Source: Acidobacteriota bacterium
GTDB taxonomy: Bacteria; Acidobacteriota; Terriglobia; Acidiferrales; UBA7541
DNA length: 62,817 bases
Direction of reading: 5' to 3'
Assembly (NCBI GenBank): GCA_003224055.1
Contig: QHYE01000021.1
Coordinates: forward strand, 1-62,817
In this document: positions 36,185 to 44,617 of the stretch, one piece after another
Numbering within the stretch: the first letter of the stretch is position 1
How the letters are laid out: each line of letters starts with the position of its first letter
The notes under the pieces: generated by a model
Told to the model about the DNA's origin: nothing
Database searches by the model: none
What the model saw: only the letters and a program-made list of their open reading frames with translations
Program-made: the position numbers and the translations under genes

Positions 36185-36727
36185 TTACTTACCCCAGCGG
36201 TAAACGATGCCCGCCGAGATTCGTCCGTTGTTCTGGTGCGTGCCGCCAAACTTCGTGTACAAGTATTCTGCTTGTATCAAACGAATGGCGACATGGTTGG
36301 TCATTTCGTAATCGGCTCCGCCGCCGAAGGCCATCGCGAAGGAACTATCCGAAGTGGAGCCGAAACCGGTGGCACTGGCACTGATACGTTCCCCTCCGAA
36401 CAGCACCTGAGCGAATGGAGACAACCTACCATGCGAGCGGTACGTCAATTTGGGACCAAACAAGTAGTTCACGAGATGGGCGCTTGATCCTGAAGGCAAG
36501 CCAGTCACCTTGCAAGCACCAAAATCGCCCACCACCCCGAACCAGTGATTGAGGTTTCCCGCCACCGAGCCTGCTCCACCCTGGCAGTTGGACCCTGTTG
36601 CGCCACCGCCCGGATTGAACCGGATGAACTGATAACCACCAAAAATCTCCGCCTTGGGATAATCCTGGGCTGCCGCTGATCCCGCAACCAACAGGATAAG
36701 CCCCACTAGAATGAACAGTTTACGCAT
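36185..36727 (-). CDS. Outer-membrane beta-barrel protein
   Basis: 180 aa. A signal peptide ends in GSAAAQ (about 20). The mature protein has alternating beta strands such as AEIFGGYQFIRF and LTYRSHGRLSPFAQVLFGG and ends in an aromatic/basic RISAGIVYRWGK, consistent with an OmpA/OmpW-like 8-stranded barrel. Two Cys (SNCQ, GACK) could form a loop disulfide. AGGAGG lies 5 nt before the ATG at 36727. No ligand is predictable. Confidence 0.82.
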   Translation of the reverse strand: MRKLFILVGLILLVAGSAAAQDYPKAEIFGGYQFIRFNPGGGATGSNCQGGAGSVAGNLNHWFGVVGDFGACKVTGLPSGSSAHLVNYLFGPKLTYRSHGRLSPFAQVLFGGERISASATGFGSTSDSSFAMAFGGGADYEMTNHVAIRLIQAEYLYTKFGGTHQNNGRISAGIVYRWGK

Positions 36728-36796
36728 CTTCCCTCCTAGAATGTGCCTTGGGCACAAGGACTATGATGCGGTGGTGGTACTAGGAGTTCAAGGACC

Positions 36797-36844
36797 TTGT
36801 CGTCCCTTGTTCCTTATTTGGCAATACTCCTCTGGGGACGACAA
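36797..36844. repeat. Inverted repeat TTGTCGTCCC / GGGACGACAA
   Basis: Perfect 10-nt arms separated by 28 nt in the 224-nt gap between the DUF1761 and outer-membrane genes. There is no T-run, so it is not a classic terminator; it could be an operator or mRNA structure. Confidence 0.45.
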
Positions 36845-36951
36845 GCGAGGGGTCCCCGAAACGGGAACGAGGGCTCGATGACCCCCAGATTGGACGCCGT
36901 CCACCGATTCCCGCACTGCAAGACACCTCAATTGCAGCGAAACTTCACCGC

Positions 36952-37377
36952 TTAAGTCCAGCCGGTGAGGATTGCGGCCATGGCGAGATAGCACACCAGC
37001 TGGTAGCCGGTATTGATCCCGAAGAGCTTCATGCTTTGCTTTGTGAACAGCGCCGAGGTGAACTGCACCGTGGCCACGAAGCCCAGCCAAGCGTGGAACC
37101 CAACCAACAGGCCGATATGCAGGCTCTCCACGCGCATCTCGTGCAGAAAAAGTGCCAGTATGAAAGCAGAGATTAGGCTGGCTAAGAAGGAGCCGCCATA
37201 GGCCGGGCCGGCGCTTTTCTTCATTTCCTCCATCTTGGCTTTGTCGTTGGGGTCGTAGCCCATCTCTTTCATCCAGGGTTTCGCGAAAAGCAAAGGGGAG
37301 TACCACAGAAATCCGACTACCATCGTGGAGACGGCGGCAACCAACACGGCTAGCAGATTGATGTTATGGAAATGCAT
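36952..37377 (-). CDS. DUF1761 membrane protein
   Basis: 141 aa with four hydrophobic segments. The first starts NLLAVLVAAVSTMVVGFLWY, followed by FAKPWMKEMG, the hallmark of DUF1761. Function unknown. AGAGGAG lies upstream of the ATG at 37377. The final helices include GFHAWLGFVATVQF. Confidence 0.85.
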   Translation of the reverse strand: MHFHNINLLAVLVAAVSTMVVGFLWYSPLLFAKPWMKEMGYDPNDKAKMEEMKKSAGPAYGGSFLASLISAFILALFLHEMRVESLHIGLLVGFHAWLGFVATVQFTSALFTKQSMKLFGINTGYQLVCYLAMAAILTGWT

Positions 37378-37533
37378 GGCTGGACTCCTCTTTGCGAAAG
37401 TTGGTGGGATCTGTGGGCTGCATCCTATGACGCGCCGCAATGGGATGCAAAGGAAAAGAAACCGGCGCGATTCTTATGCGCTCGAAATCTGCTTCAAGCA
37501 CTAAGGGGACTCAGACGCGACACCCCGCCGCCT

Positions 37534-38082
37534 TCAATGAGCGCGGCGGAATTCGAAATAATCGCGGCCCGCGTACATCCGGTAGCTGCCCGTGGTCGAA
37601 GACGCGACGACTTGCAGCGGAACCGGCCGCTTTAATTCGGCATCCCGCTGCGAAGTCCCATTCAAAACATCATTGGCTCCGATGTCCATCACCACAAACT
37701 TGCCGCCTCCCAGGAACCCGAACCCGTAAGCGCCGGGCTTCAAGGTCTGTCCGCCGATCTCCAGAGTCACTTCGTTGAGAAGATAGGCCTGATACTTCTC
37801 GCGAATGCTGGTCGAGTAACCGGAATTGTCCACCATGCCCGCAAGAACGTAAAAATCGTCGGCAAATCGCACGCCACCGGTGTTGCGGAATTGCACCGGC
37901 GCGCTCTGGCCGCGGAAGAAAACTCGTTCCGGAAAAAGTTTCGCGGTGATGTCCGCGGCCTTGAGGGCTGCTTCCTTGCCTTCCGCGGGAGCATTGCCGG
38001 CCTGCGTTGTCTCAAGGTGACGCAGAGCGAAGGTCAAGAGCAAGACGGTCGAGAAAACCAACAACTTTACGAATCGCGCCAT
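37534..38082 (-). CDS. Exported hypothetical protein, 182 aa
   Basis: N-terminal signal (LLVFSTVLLLTFAL), then a beta-rich domain with FPERVFFRGQSAPVQFRNTG and YGFGFLGGGKFVVMDIG. It appears conserved-type but I cannot assign a family. It lies in a group of small exported genes on the same strand. Confidence 0.7.
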   Translation of the reverse strand: MARFVKLLVFSTVLLLTFALRHLETTQAGNAPAEGKEAALKAADITAKLFPERVFFRGQSAPVQFRNTGGVRFADDFYVLAGMVDNSGYSTSIREKYQAYLLNEVTLEIGGQTLKPGAYGFGFLGGGKFVVMDIGANDVLNGTSQRDAELKRPVPLQVVASSTTGSYRMYAGRDYFEFRRAH

Positions 38083-38165
38083 GGATGCTCCTTTCAGGAT
38101 GCGTGCATCCTACAACATTTCTAATATCCACGGGAGTTGGAGCCCGCTTCGAGAAAAATCCTGCC

Positions 38166-38199
38166 GAAAATGAAAAGGGCTGGCTAAGAGGCAGCCCTT
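38166..38199 (-). terminator. Rho-independent terminator after the 38219 gene
   Basis: On the minus strand AAGGGCTG-loop-CAGCCCTT is followed at once by TTTTCATTTTC. It lies 20 nt after the stop at 38219. Confidence 0.75.
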
Positions 38200-38218
38200 C
38201 GTCAGTGAATGTGGCGCC

Positions 38219-39073
38219 TTATTTGGGGGCGGGGACGTGGAAAATCAAAGAGCGAGCGACCTCTCCACGGGAGGCATCTGCGTCAAGCAGGCTAACGAAT
38301 AGGTTTGTTATCGCCTCCTGCTCTTCCTGTGAGCGGTGTTCGCGATCGGCGAGGAAGGCGGCACGAGCCTTATCCCCCGCGGCAAGGTCCTTCGCGTCGA
38401 CCCAGGTGAAATGTGTGAACTCGCCGCTGGTGCGTACTTCTTCCACCTCCAGGCCGTATGCGAGTATCACACCGTCGGCAAGGAGTTTCTCGTAGACCGG
38501 CTTATTGTATTTCTCCCACGCTTTGCGGTACTCGGCGCCTTTGCCGGGTTTGACCTTCACGAATCCGTATCGTGTGTAGGGTAGTGCTCCCGCAGGTGTC
38601 GTGGAGGATTCGTTTGAAACTAGGCTACGCGTGATGTAGTCATGCGTTTTGCTCATGTCAGCAATCTCTCTAAGGCGATCGTTAACCGACGCAGCGGGTT
38701 TCTGGCTCTTTTTCCCTGCTGGCGCTATGGAATCGGTCGAACTAAATTTTGCAATCTGCGCACGCATCGCTCCGTCTACTTTTTCTATTCCCGACCAGTC
38801 AGACACGACGTACCAAATCCAATGGGTCCCCATGCCCGGAACCCGGAGCATGGAAGCCTGGACGCCCCAAGCCAACACTACGCCGTCGGCCATGAGTTTG
38901 TCGCGCACGGGCTGCCCCACCGTTTTGATCAGGTCTATAAAATCATCTTCTTTGCCCGGATTGATGGTGTACACGTACCAGAAGGTGAGCGGTTGAGGCT
39001 TCGCCTGCTGCGCGGCACTCGAAATGCACGACAGTAAAATTGCCAACAGACAGAAAAACAGACGCTTCTTCAT
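38219..39073 (-). CDS. Exported protein with two ferredoxin-like (NIPSNAP/ABM-type) repeats
   Basis: 284 aa with a signal peptide ending near SSAAQQ (22). Two matching halves follow: NPGKEDDFIDLIK with KLMADGVVLAWGVQ, and KPGKGAEYRKAWE with KLLADGVILAYGLE. This points to an internal duplication of a dimeric alpha/beta-barrel-like domain. Related small domains act in monooxygenases or bind hydrophobic ligands. No catalytic residue stands out. It is followed by a good terminator. Confidence 0.78.
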   Translation of the reverse strand: MKKRLFFCLLAILLSCISSAAQQAKPQPLTFWYVYTINPGKEDDFIDLIKTVGQPVRDKLMADGVVLAWGVQASMLRVPGMGTHWIWYVVSDWSGIEKVDGAMRAQIAKFSSTDSIAPAGKKSQKPAASVNDRLREIADMSKTHDYITRSLVSNESSTTPAGALPYTRYGFVKVKPGKGAEYRKAWEKYNKPVYEKLLADGVILAYGLEVEEVRTSGEFTHFTWVDAKDLAAGDKARAAFLADREHRSQEEQEAITNLFVSLLDADASRGEVARSLIFHVPAPK

Positions 39074-39326
39074 AATCGGTTCTCTCCTTCAAAGTTTGCT
39101 GCCTGCACCGTGAAAACGGCTGGGACGCAGATGTAGATGAAGCTAGGACGATGCGGCAGGCGCTCAACGCCCTTGCCTCGAAAGGGCCGACCTGGGTGAG
39201 AATGCACATCCTTTTAGCATCAGGACGGAGGTGCGTCAAGGGATTCGCAGCTCGATCGTGAGCGTGCAAGGGTTGGAATGGTATATTACGCGCGCTTGCG
39301 CGAAGTTGTTTGACAGGAGGACTGCA

Positions 39327-41174
39327 ATGCTGGATCGTCGAGATTTCATGAGGACTTGCTCGGGACTGGGGCTGGCGGGAACGCTCTTCCCGGGCGTGCT
39401 ATGGGCGCAGGCGCAAGCGCAGGGCGCAAAGAAAATCACTAAGGAAATGATCGAGAACGCCGCGGCCATTGCGGATGTGCCGATCGCGGATGATTGCAAG
39501 GAAATGATGCTCGAGAACCTGAACGATCAAGCCAAGGGCTACGAAGAAATCTACAAGCTGCACATTCCGAATTCCGTGGAACCCGCGCTCATTTTCAGTC
39601 CTGTCGTGTCTGGAACGAAGTACGAGACGGAAAAATGGCCGATGAAAATGTCGGCGGCACCGAAGACTTGGTCAAGAAGCGTGCCGAAGAATCTCGACGA
39701 CTTGGCATTTGCGTCGGTGCGAGAGCTGGCGGAACTGGTTCGGACGAAGAAGGTTTCGTCCATCGCACTGACGGAAATGTACCTGGGACGGTTGAAAAAG
39801 AATGACCCGGCGCTGAAATTCGTGGTGACGCTGACCGAGGAGCGCGCGCGGGCTCAGGCGAAGAAGGCCGACGAAGAAATTGCAGCGGGGAAATATCGAG
39901 GGCCGCTGCACGGGCTGCCGTGGGGCGCCAAGGATCTGTTGTCGACAAAAGGGTATCGAACCACCTGGGGCGCGGGCGGATTCGAAACGCAGATCTTCGA
40001 TGAAGATGCGACCGTGGTAAAGCGGTTGGACAAAGCCGGGGCGGTGCTGGTGGCGAAATTGACTTTGGGTGCGCTGGCACAGGGCGATGTCTGGTTTGGA
40101 GGCGTGACCCGCAATCCTTGGAATACGAATCAGGGCTCGAGCGGCTCGTCTGCTGGGCCTGCTTCGGCCACGGCAGCGGGATGTGTAGCGTTCAGCATCG
40201 GCTCGGAAACACTTGGCTCAATTTCCTCGCCTTCGACGCGCTGCGGCTGCACAGGCCTGCGGCCATCGTTCGGCCTCGTCCCGCGCACCGGAGCAATGGC
40301 GCTCTCGTGGAGCATGGACAAGCTCGGCCCCATCTGCCGCACGGTGGAAGATTGCGCGCTGGTCCTCCATGCGATTTACGGACCCGACGGCAGCGACCGC
40401 ACCGTGCAACCGGCGGCTTTCAATTGGGACGCGAATCTCGATTGGCGAAAATTGCGCGTCGGTTATTTGAAGGCTGACTTCGAAAAAAAACCCGACGAGC
40501 AGCAAGAAACGGCGAAGGAGGAGCCGGCCGCGACGCCGGAAGAACTGAAAAAAGGGGAGGAGCGGAAGAAACGCCGGGAAGCGGCGCGAGCACGAGCGGA
40601 GTACGACAAAAAGTACAACGAGGCGGCCCTCGCGAAATTGAAAGAAATGGGCATGAAGCTCGTGCCGGTGAAGATGCCGAAATTTCCGTACGATGCCATG
40701 GTCGCGATGCTCACGGCGGAAGCTGCGGCGGCGTTTGATGATCTCACGCGCTCTGGGAAGGACAAGCTTTTGACGGCGCAGAAGGATTTTGACTGGCCAA
40801 ACAGCTTCCGCTCCGCGCGATTCATTCCTGCGGTGGAATATATTCAAGCAGCGCGCGCTCGAAGGATGGCTATGGATGCTGTGGCGAAAGTATTCGAAGA
40901 ATTCGATGTGATCGTGGCGCCAACCAGCAGCCAACAGCTCGTGATCACGAACTTGACTGGTCAGCCAGCTGTAATTTTGCCGAATGGATTCCGCGGGAGT
41001 GATGCGCCAAAGTCATCTTTCGAGGATCCAGGCGATTTCCGGAATTCGGGCGGACCAGGCACTCCGGTGAGTCTGACTTTCCTTGGAGGTTTGTATCGAG
41101 AAGCGGAGCTGCTGGCCTTCGCGCGCGCGTATCAAGAAGCTACCGGATTTCATGTGCAGCATCCTAAGCTCTAG
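39327..41174 (+). CDS. Tat-exported amidase (amidase signature family)
   Basis: 615 aa. The N-terminus MLDRRDFMRTCSGLGLAG is a twin-arginine signal. The amidase signature triad is visible: Lys in PWGAKDLLS, cis-Ser in GSSGSSAGPAS, and nucleophile Ser in GSETLGSISSPS. A Lys/Glu-rich insert (about residues 395-435) splits the catalytic domain, unlike most relatives. AGGAGG is 7 nt before the ATG. It likely hydrolyses an amide in the periplasm; the substrate is unknown. Confidence 0.93.
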   Translation: MLDRRDFMRTCSGLGLAGTLFPGVLWAQAQAQGAKKITKEMIENAAAIADVPIADDCKEMMLENLNDQAKGYEEIYKLHIPNSVEPALIFSPVVSGTKYETEKWPMKMSAAPKTWSRSVPKNLDDLAFASVRELAELVRTKKVSSIALTEMYLGRLKKNDPALKFVVTLTEERARAQAKKADEEIAAGKYRGPLHGLPWGAKDLLSTKGYRTTWGAGGFETQIFDEDATVVKRLDKAGAVLVAKLTLGALAQGDVWFGGVTRNPWNTNQGSSGSSAGPASATAAGCVAFSIGSETLGSISSPSTRCGCTGLRPSFGLVPRTGAMALSWSMDKLGPICRTVEDCALVLHAIYGPDGSDRTVQPAAFNWDANLDWRKLRVGYLKADFEKKPDEQQETAKEEPAATPEELKKGEERKKRREAARARAEYDKKYNEAALAKLKEMGMKLVPVKMPKFPYDAMVAMLTAEAAAAFDDLTRSGKDKLLTAQKDFDWPNSFRSARFIPAVEYIQAARARRMAMDAVAKVFEEFDVIVAPTSSQQLVITNLTGQPAVILPNGFRGSDAPKSSFEDPGDFRNSGGPGTPVSLTFLGGLYREAELLAFARAYQEATGFHVQHPKL

Positions 41175-41250
41175 AAATTTTCTATCCCAATCGTTTGCTG
41201 CCGAAAGTTTTCTGGAGTCAGAAGGAGCGGTGTGGCGACATGCAGCTCAG

Positions 41251-41760
41251 CTACATTCCTTTCTCCATGGGATAGCCCTTGCCGACCCAGTCGGTGGCAA
41301 AGTTCGTGGGGAGAACGAGCACGCGCAGGTTGTTGAACCCCATGTCTCGGAGAGCGGTGAATGCGGGGCGAATGTTGGGGCACTTTTCGAACGGACAGCA
41401 GCCGCAATAAATCACCAGATTCGTGGAGCGCGGTAAGCTGTCCGCCCATTTTTTAATCTCGCCCAGGCCTTGTTCCGTGGAGGCGCTCCCGTGAAATGAG
41501 GCTCCGGGAATGTGTCCCCCCGCGAAAAGAGTGCGGAAGCCCACGTAAACTATGGTCGGAGGAGTTCCATTTTTTTGAGCGAGCTCACCGGCTAAGTCCG
41601 CAGCCTGCAGAGCTTGCGAACTGGACCAAGGATCGGAAGATCTCTTTTCGTCGCCGCGGATTCCGCTGGCAGTGAAAACTGTTGCGGAAAGCCCGGCCAG
41701 AATCGGCAAGGCCAGGGCGAGAACAAATTTGACTCTGCGCGCACCACTCGCTGCGGACAT
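41251..41760 (-). CDS. Exported rhodanese-like protein
   Basis: 169 aa. A signal-like N-terminus is followed by a single rhodanese domain. HIPGASFHG and the loop YCGCCPFEKC carry the expected motifs; the likely active Cys is in CGCC, and the unusual Cys-rich loop (four Cys) could bind metal or form disulfides. Rhodaneses transfer sulfane sulfur. It converges with the amidase gene. Confidence 0.85.
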   Translation of the reverse strand: MSAASGARRVKFVLALALPILAGLSATVFTASGIRGDEKRSSDPWSSSQALQAADLAGELAQKNGTPPTIVYVGFRTLFAGGHIPGASFHGSASTEQGLGEIKKWADSLPRSTNLVIYCGCCPFEKCPNIRPAFTALRDMGFNNLRVLVLPTNFATDWVGKGYPMEKGM

Positions 41761-41863
41761 GGAATGAATCCTCTGGAAAGCAACTCGATTGTATCCCCAA
41801 ATTCAACGGACGCATTGCAACGAGTAAAGCTGCGCTCCTTCGCGCGTCCGGGAAATGCGCGGC

Positions 41864-42835
41864 TTACTTCTTGAATTCGAGGCGCGTGCGATGGAGCTTG
41901 TTCGCGGTGGTGCGCAATGTTTCGGGAATATTTTTGTTCGTGGTGAGACGCTTCAGGTCGATGGCGTTGAGAATCGGAAGCATGTGCAGGCTGACATCGA
42001 TCGGCGTCTTGGGATTGTTGATGAGATTGCGCACGACCGTATAGTTCTTGCGGAAATTGCGGTTGTTGGCGATGAGTCGCAGGATTTCATCGGTGAGGCT
42101 GGACATTGAAGCAAACGCCTCGACTTCCTGATCCGTCAGCCGCGGAGACTGCAGTACCGCGCGCTGCACAACTTTGTTGCTGTCGCGTATTAGAGTACGC
42201 CGGGCGTCCGCGCCGCCCTTGATTGCGAATTGCACGCGCTGGGCCACGGTCATTTTCGCGAGGCGCTGGAGCAGCGTTTGCCGCCTCGCGGCATCGGGCT
42301 CCGCAGCGGCGGCGGCTTCGGCAAGGGCCGCTTCGTCCATCGGAGCGCCCGGGCCGTGAATCTCATGGAGCTGATTTTTTTGATCCACGGTCAGCGAAGT
42401 GGAATGCTCCAGCGCCGAAGCCAGCGCTGCTGATTCGCTGACGCGATCGAGTTCTTCCATCAGCGACTGGATGCCGATCGCCGAAAGATGCCGCACCACG
42501 GGAATGAGATATTCGGCGGGACAATTCTTGTTTTGCACCATGGCGTCACAGACGCCCGGCTTGTCCGCGAGATGTTTCGCGGCGTAGGAAAGCAATGCAG
42601 GCAACACGTGCTCGCGCCTGATGGCTTCCACGAACGATTCGATGGGCTGCGAAAGAATCGCGTCCTGCGCGCGCTCGGACACCATTTCGTCGGCGTCGCC
42701 CGCCAGCACCGCCAAAAGTTCCGCGCGATCCGCGGGAGCAAGATGCGCGCCGCCGGCGCAAACGGCTAACTTGCGCTCGCGCGTGGCGCGGCCGTGGCGC
42801 AAGTCCTCCATCAGTTCAGGGCTGAGTGGTTCCAC
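41864..42835 (-). CDS. Helical-repeat protein of unknown function, 323 aa
   Basis: All-helical and soluble, with HEAT/ARM-like spacing: AHLADKPGVCDAMVQN, AVLQSPRLTDQEVEAFASM, VVRNLINNPKTPIDVSLHML. This resembles proteins often labelled DUF2336-like, but I am not certain. It begins with a GTG inside the 3' end of the RodZ-like gene (20-nt overlap), so expression is coupled. The pairing suggests a role in envelope or cell-shape control, by context only. Confidence 0.75.
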   Translation of the reverse strand: MEPLSPELMEDLRHGRATRERKLAVCAGGAHLAPADRAELLAVLAGDADEMVSERAQDAILSQPIESFVEAIRREHVLPALLSYAAKHLADKPGVCDAMVQNKNCPAEYLIPVVRHLSAIGIQSLMEELDRVSESAALASALEHSTSLTVDQKNQLHEIHGPGAPMDEAALAEAAAAAEPDAARRQTLLQRLAKMTVAQRVQFAIKGGADARRTLIRDSNKVVQRAVLQSPRLTDQEVEAFASMSSLTDEILRLIANNRNFRKNYTVVRNLINNPKTPIDVSLHMLPILNAIDLKRLTTNKNIPETLRTTANKLHRTRLEFKK

Positions 42836-43562
42836 CGGATGCCTGCCTCAAATCTTTCTGGCTAAGCACCATTGTACCGGAGGAGCCGGGCGCGCCAAGC
42901 GGCGGCATCGCCTGCCCGTTCAATTCCAGCAATACGGCCGAAGAGTCGCCCGCGGTCACTTCAAATTGCTGTTTGGCAGAGAAGTGGCGCGTCTCGCCGG
43001 CGGGCAGCTCGGTATCGAGCAAGAGCTTGCCGTCCGCCATGACGCGTACACGTGTGGTGGCAGAAGTGGAAACTGAAAGATCGAGCGAGGAATCCGCCGC
43101 TGTGGCGCCAGGGGAGGAACTATTTTGAGACGCCGCTGCGGGCGAAGAAGAAACCGCGGATTGTTTCGCGGCGCGATGCGCGGCGTAGCGGCGCCAGCCG
43201 TACCGGCCAGCGTAGAAAAGTGCAATCACAATCAAAAGGACGACGACTACCGCTGCCATGGGAAGCCATTTCGGAGGCGATGGGATTCGCTCTTCCGGTT
43301 TGGCGGGCTCGGCTAGCGCCTGGCCGCCACGAGCCATGTCGTATTCGCCGAGGAGCGATTCCTCATCGAGGCCGAGGTAACGCGCGATAGTGCGCACAAA
43401 TCCGTGGCCGAACACGCCTCCGGGAAGCTTTTCCCAGTCTTCATTTTCGAGAGCCAGCAGGAAGCGGGTGCTGATGCGCGTGGCTTTGGTGAGCTCTTCC
43501 AAGGAAACTTCGCGCATCTCGCGCTCGCGCTTCAGGCGTTCGCCAAAATTTCCCCTGGCCAT
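42816..43562 (-). CDS. RodZ-like helix-turn-helix membrane protein
   Basis: 248 aa. An N-terminal HTH_25 domain (FGERLKREREMREVSLEELT to about 90) precedes one membrane helix (WLPMAAVVVVLLIVIALFY) and a periplasmic DUF4115 domain near 165-230 (LLLDTELPAGETRHFSAKQQ). This is RodZ, which links MreB to the membrane in rod-shaped cells. The start is at the ATG 43562, with a good promoter about 90 nt upstream; the frame stays open beyond but is not protein-like. Confidence 0.9.
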   Translation of the reverse strand: MARGNFGERLKREREMREVSLEELTKATRISTRFLLALENEDWEKLPGGVFGHGFVRTIARYLGLDEESLLGEYDMARGGQALAEPAKPEERIPSPPKWLPMAAVVVVLLIVIALFYAGRYGWRRYAAHRAAKQSAVSSSPAAASQNSSSPGATAADSSLDLSVSTSATTRVRVMADGKLLLDTELPAGETRHFSAKQQFEVTAGDSSAVLLELNGQAMPPLGAPGSSGTMVLSQKDLRQASGGTTQP

Positions 43563-43655
43563 GAACGGGAACCTGTCCTTGATGATCCCAGTGCAACCGT
43601 GAAGAGGTTGACGAGGCGGGCGCTCGCAAAGAAACGGCGTGGGATCCCTGAACGG

Positions 43656-43685
43656 ACTATAGGCGGGGCGGCAAGCTGCTGTCAA
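43656..43685 (-). promoter_or_regulatory. Sigma-70 promoter for the RodZ-like gene
   Basis: On the minus strand TTGACA (43685-43680) and TATAGT (43661-43656) are 18 nt apart, giving a start near 43648 and an 86-nt leader. TTGACAGCA is shared with the promoter at 24402. Confidence 0.65.
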
Positions 43686-43854
43686 ACAAAGAGGAAAGTG
43701 GTCAGTGGGTAGTGGACAGTGGTTAGTGAAGAGAGGAAGGGGGGACGGGATTGGGAGAGAAACGGAAAGGGCAGTGGGTAGGGATGAGTGAGTGGCAAGG
43801 GGAGGGCAATGAGTTTCAGAATGGGAATTGTTGGTATACACCCCGGTCGTTTTC

Positions 43855-44070
43855 GTATGAGTGGCAAATACAGGACTTACAGGTGACAAGTCTGTATGAG
43901 TGGCAAGTAAAGGAGTTAAAGCAGTTGTGTTTTCAGCGAATTGCGAGCGACTTATATGTTGCAAACAAAGGACTTGCAGAGATTGGAGGGCGGGGGAAAA
44001 GGGGAATGGCGTCCAACGTGTGGCGAGTGAATCGCGGGCGAGGATTTTGATTGGCAAACACAGAGGAGGA
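43855..44070 (+). repeat. Degenerate tandem relatives of the hairpin-element unit
   Basis: Four related segments: GAGTGGCAAATACAGGACTT (43855-43882 region), GAGTGGCAAGTAAAGGAGTT (43894-43924), TGTTGCAAACAAAGGACTTG (43953-43981) and ATTGGCAAACACAGAGG (44044-44070). The third matches the central unit of copy A (GTGTTGCAAACAAAGAGCTT) closely. Confidence 0.5.
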
Positions 44071-44412
44071 TAGCACAAAAGTATAGTACGTGTCCATTAC
44101 TATTTGCGTATCATTCGAACGGGACGATAAGGCGTTGAACAGTCGAGGGTTGGACAAACCAGGATGGCGCGTCAAGAAGCAGGAATCGGAGACTGGAAGC
44201 CGGGGGAATGTCGAAATGATCCGCGCGATACATTCGAGAAAAAGTCAAAAGCCCCGCCCTCCAAAACCGAGGGCACCCAGAGTCCTCGGAAGGTCGACGT
44301 CCGGGCCACCCGTCCAGTTATTTGTTTTATTCGAGGGGTGAGATGGGGTTGATCGAAATTGATTCGGTCGAGTAAAGGGATCGGGAGCAGCTATCGATGA
44401 TTCATGGCAAAA

Positions 44413-44500
44413 CCCCCACACGCAACAACGGCGTGTGGGGCACCCGACTGCGCGTTCGGGCTAATCATCTCGGCCACGCGCCCGTGTGGGGCACCTAGCG
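44413..44500. repeat. Hairpin plus duplicated GTGTGGGGCACC
   Basis: CCCCACACGC and GCGTGTGGGG form a perfect 10-nt stem with a 7-nt loop. GTGTGGGGCACC occurs again about 50 nt later. The second copy contains the first in-frame GTG of the GGDEF frame, which is a reason to doubt that start. Confidence 0.55.
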
Positions 44501-44568
44501 ACACCCGGTCAGCGCCTGGCCTCAAGCATTGAGGATGGCAAGATAGCCACGCCTGTACCACGAGCGGG

Positions 44569-44598
44569 TTGCGTAGCTTTTTACGAGGGGCCTATACT
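44569..44598 (+). promoter_or_regulatory. Candidate promoter for the GAF-GGDEF gene
   Basis: TTGCGT (44569-44574) and TATACT (44593-44598) are 18 nt apart. The start would be near 44605, before a GTG at 44618. Confidence 0.4.
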
Positions 44599-44617
44599 GG
44601 CGGAGATTCGCCGATGT

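Larger units (their letters stand above)
43563..44617. other. Intergenic, 1055 nt, with a promoter and repeated motifs
   Basis: No gene is supportable. It holds the rodZ promoter (43656-43685), low-complexity AGTGG-rich DNA (about 43696-43800), a degenerate repeat series (43855-44070), a CCCCACACGC/GCGTGTGGGG hairpin near 44413, and the promoter of the GGDEF gene. Short open frames such as 44164-44352 show no protein-like features. Confidence 0.6.

Noticed and set aside
36788-37306. 172-aa minus frame overlapping the DUF1761 gene
   Set aside because: Different frame from the recognisable DUF1761 protein; Arg/Gly-rich with no domain.
43855-44070. CRISPR array
   Set aside because: The repeated segments are degenerate and unevenly spaced (about 39 to 90 nt), with no cas genes nearby.
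44486-44617. First 44 codons of the GGDEF open frame
   Set aside because: They begin in a repeated GTGTGGGGCACC element and contain a likely promoter; the gene more likely starts at GTG 44618.
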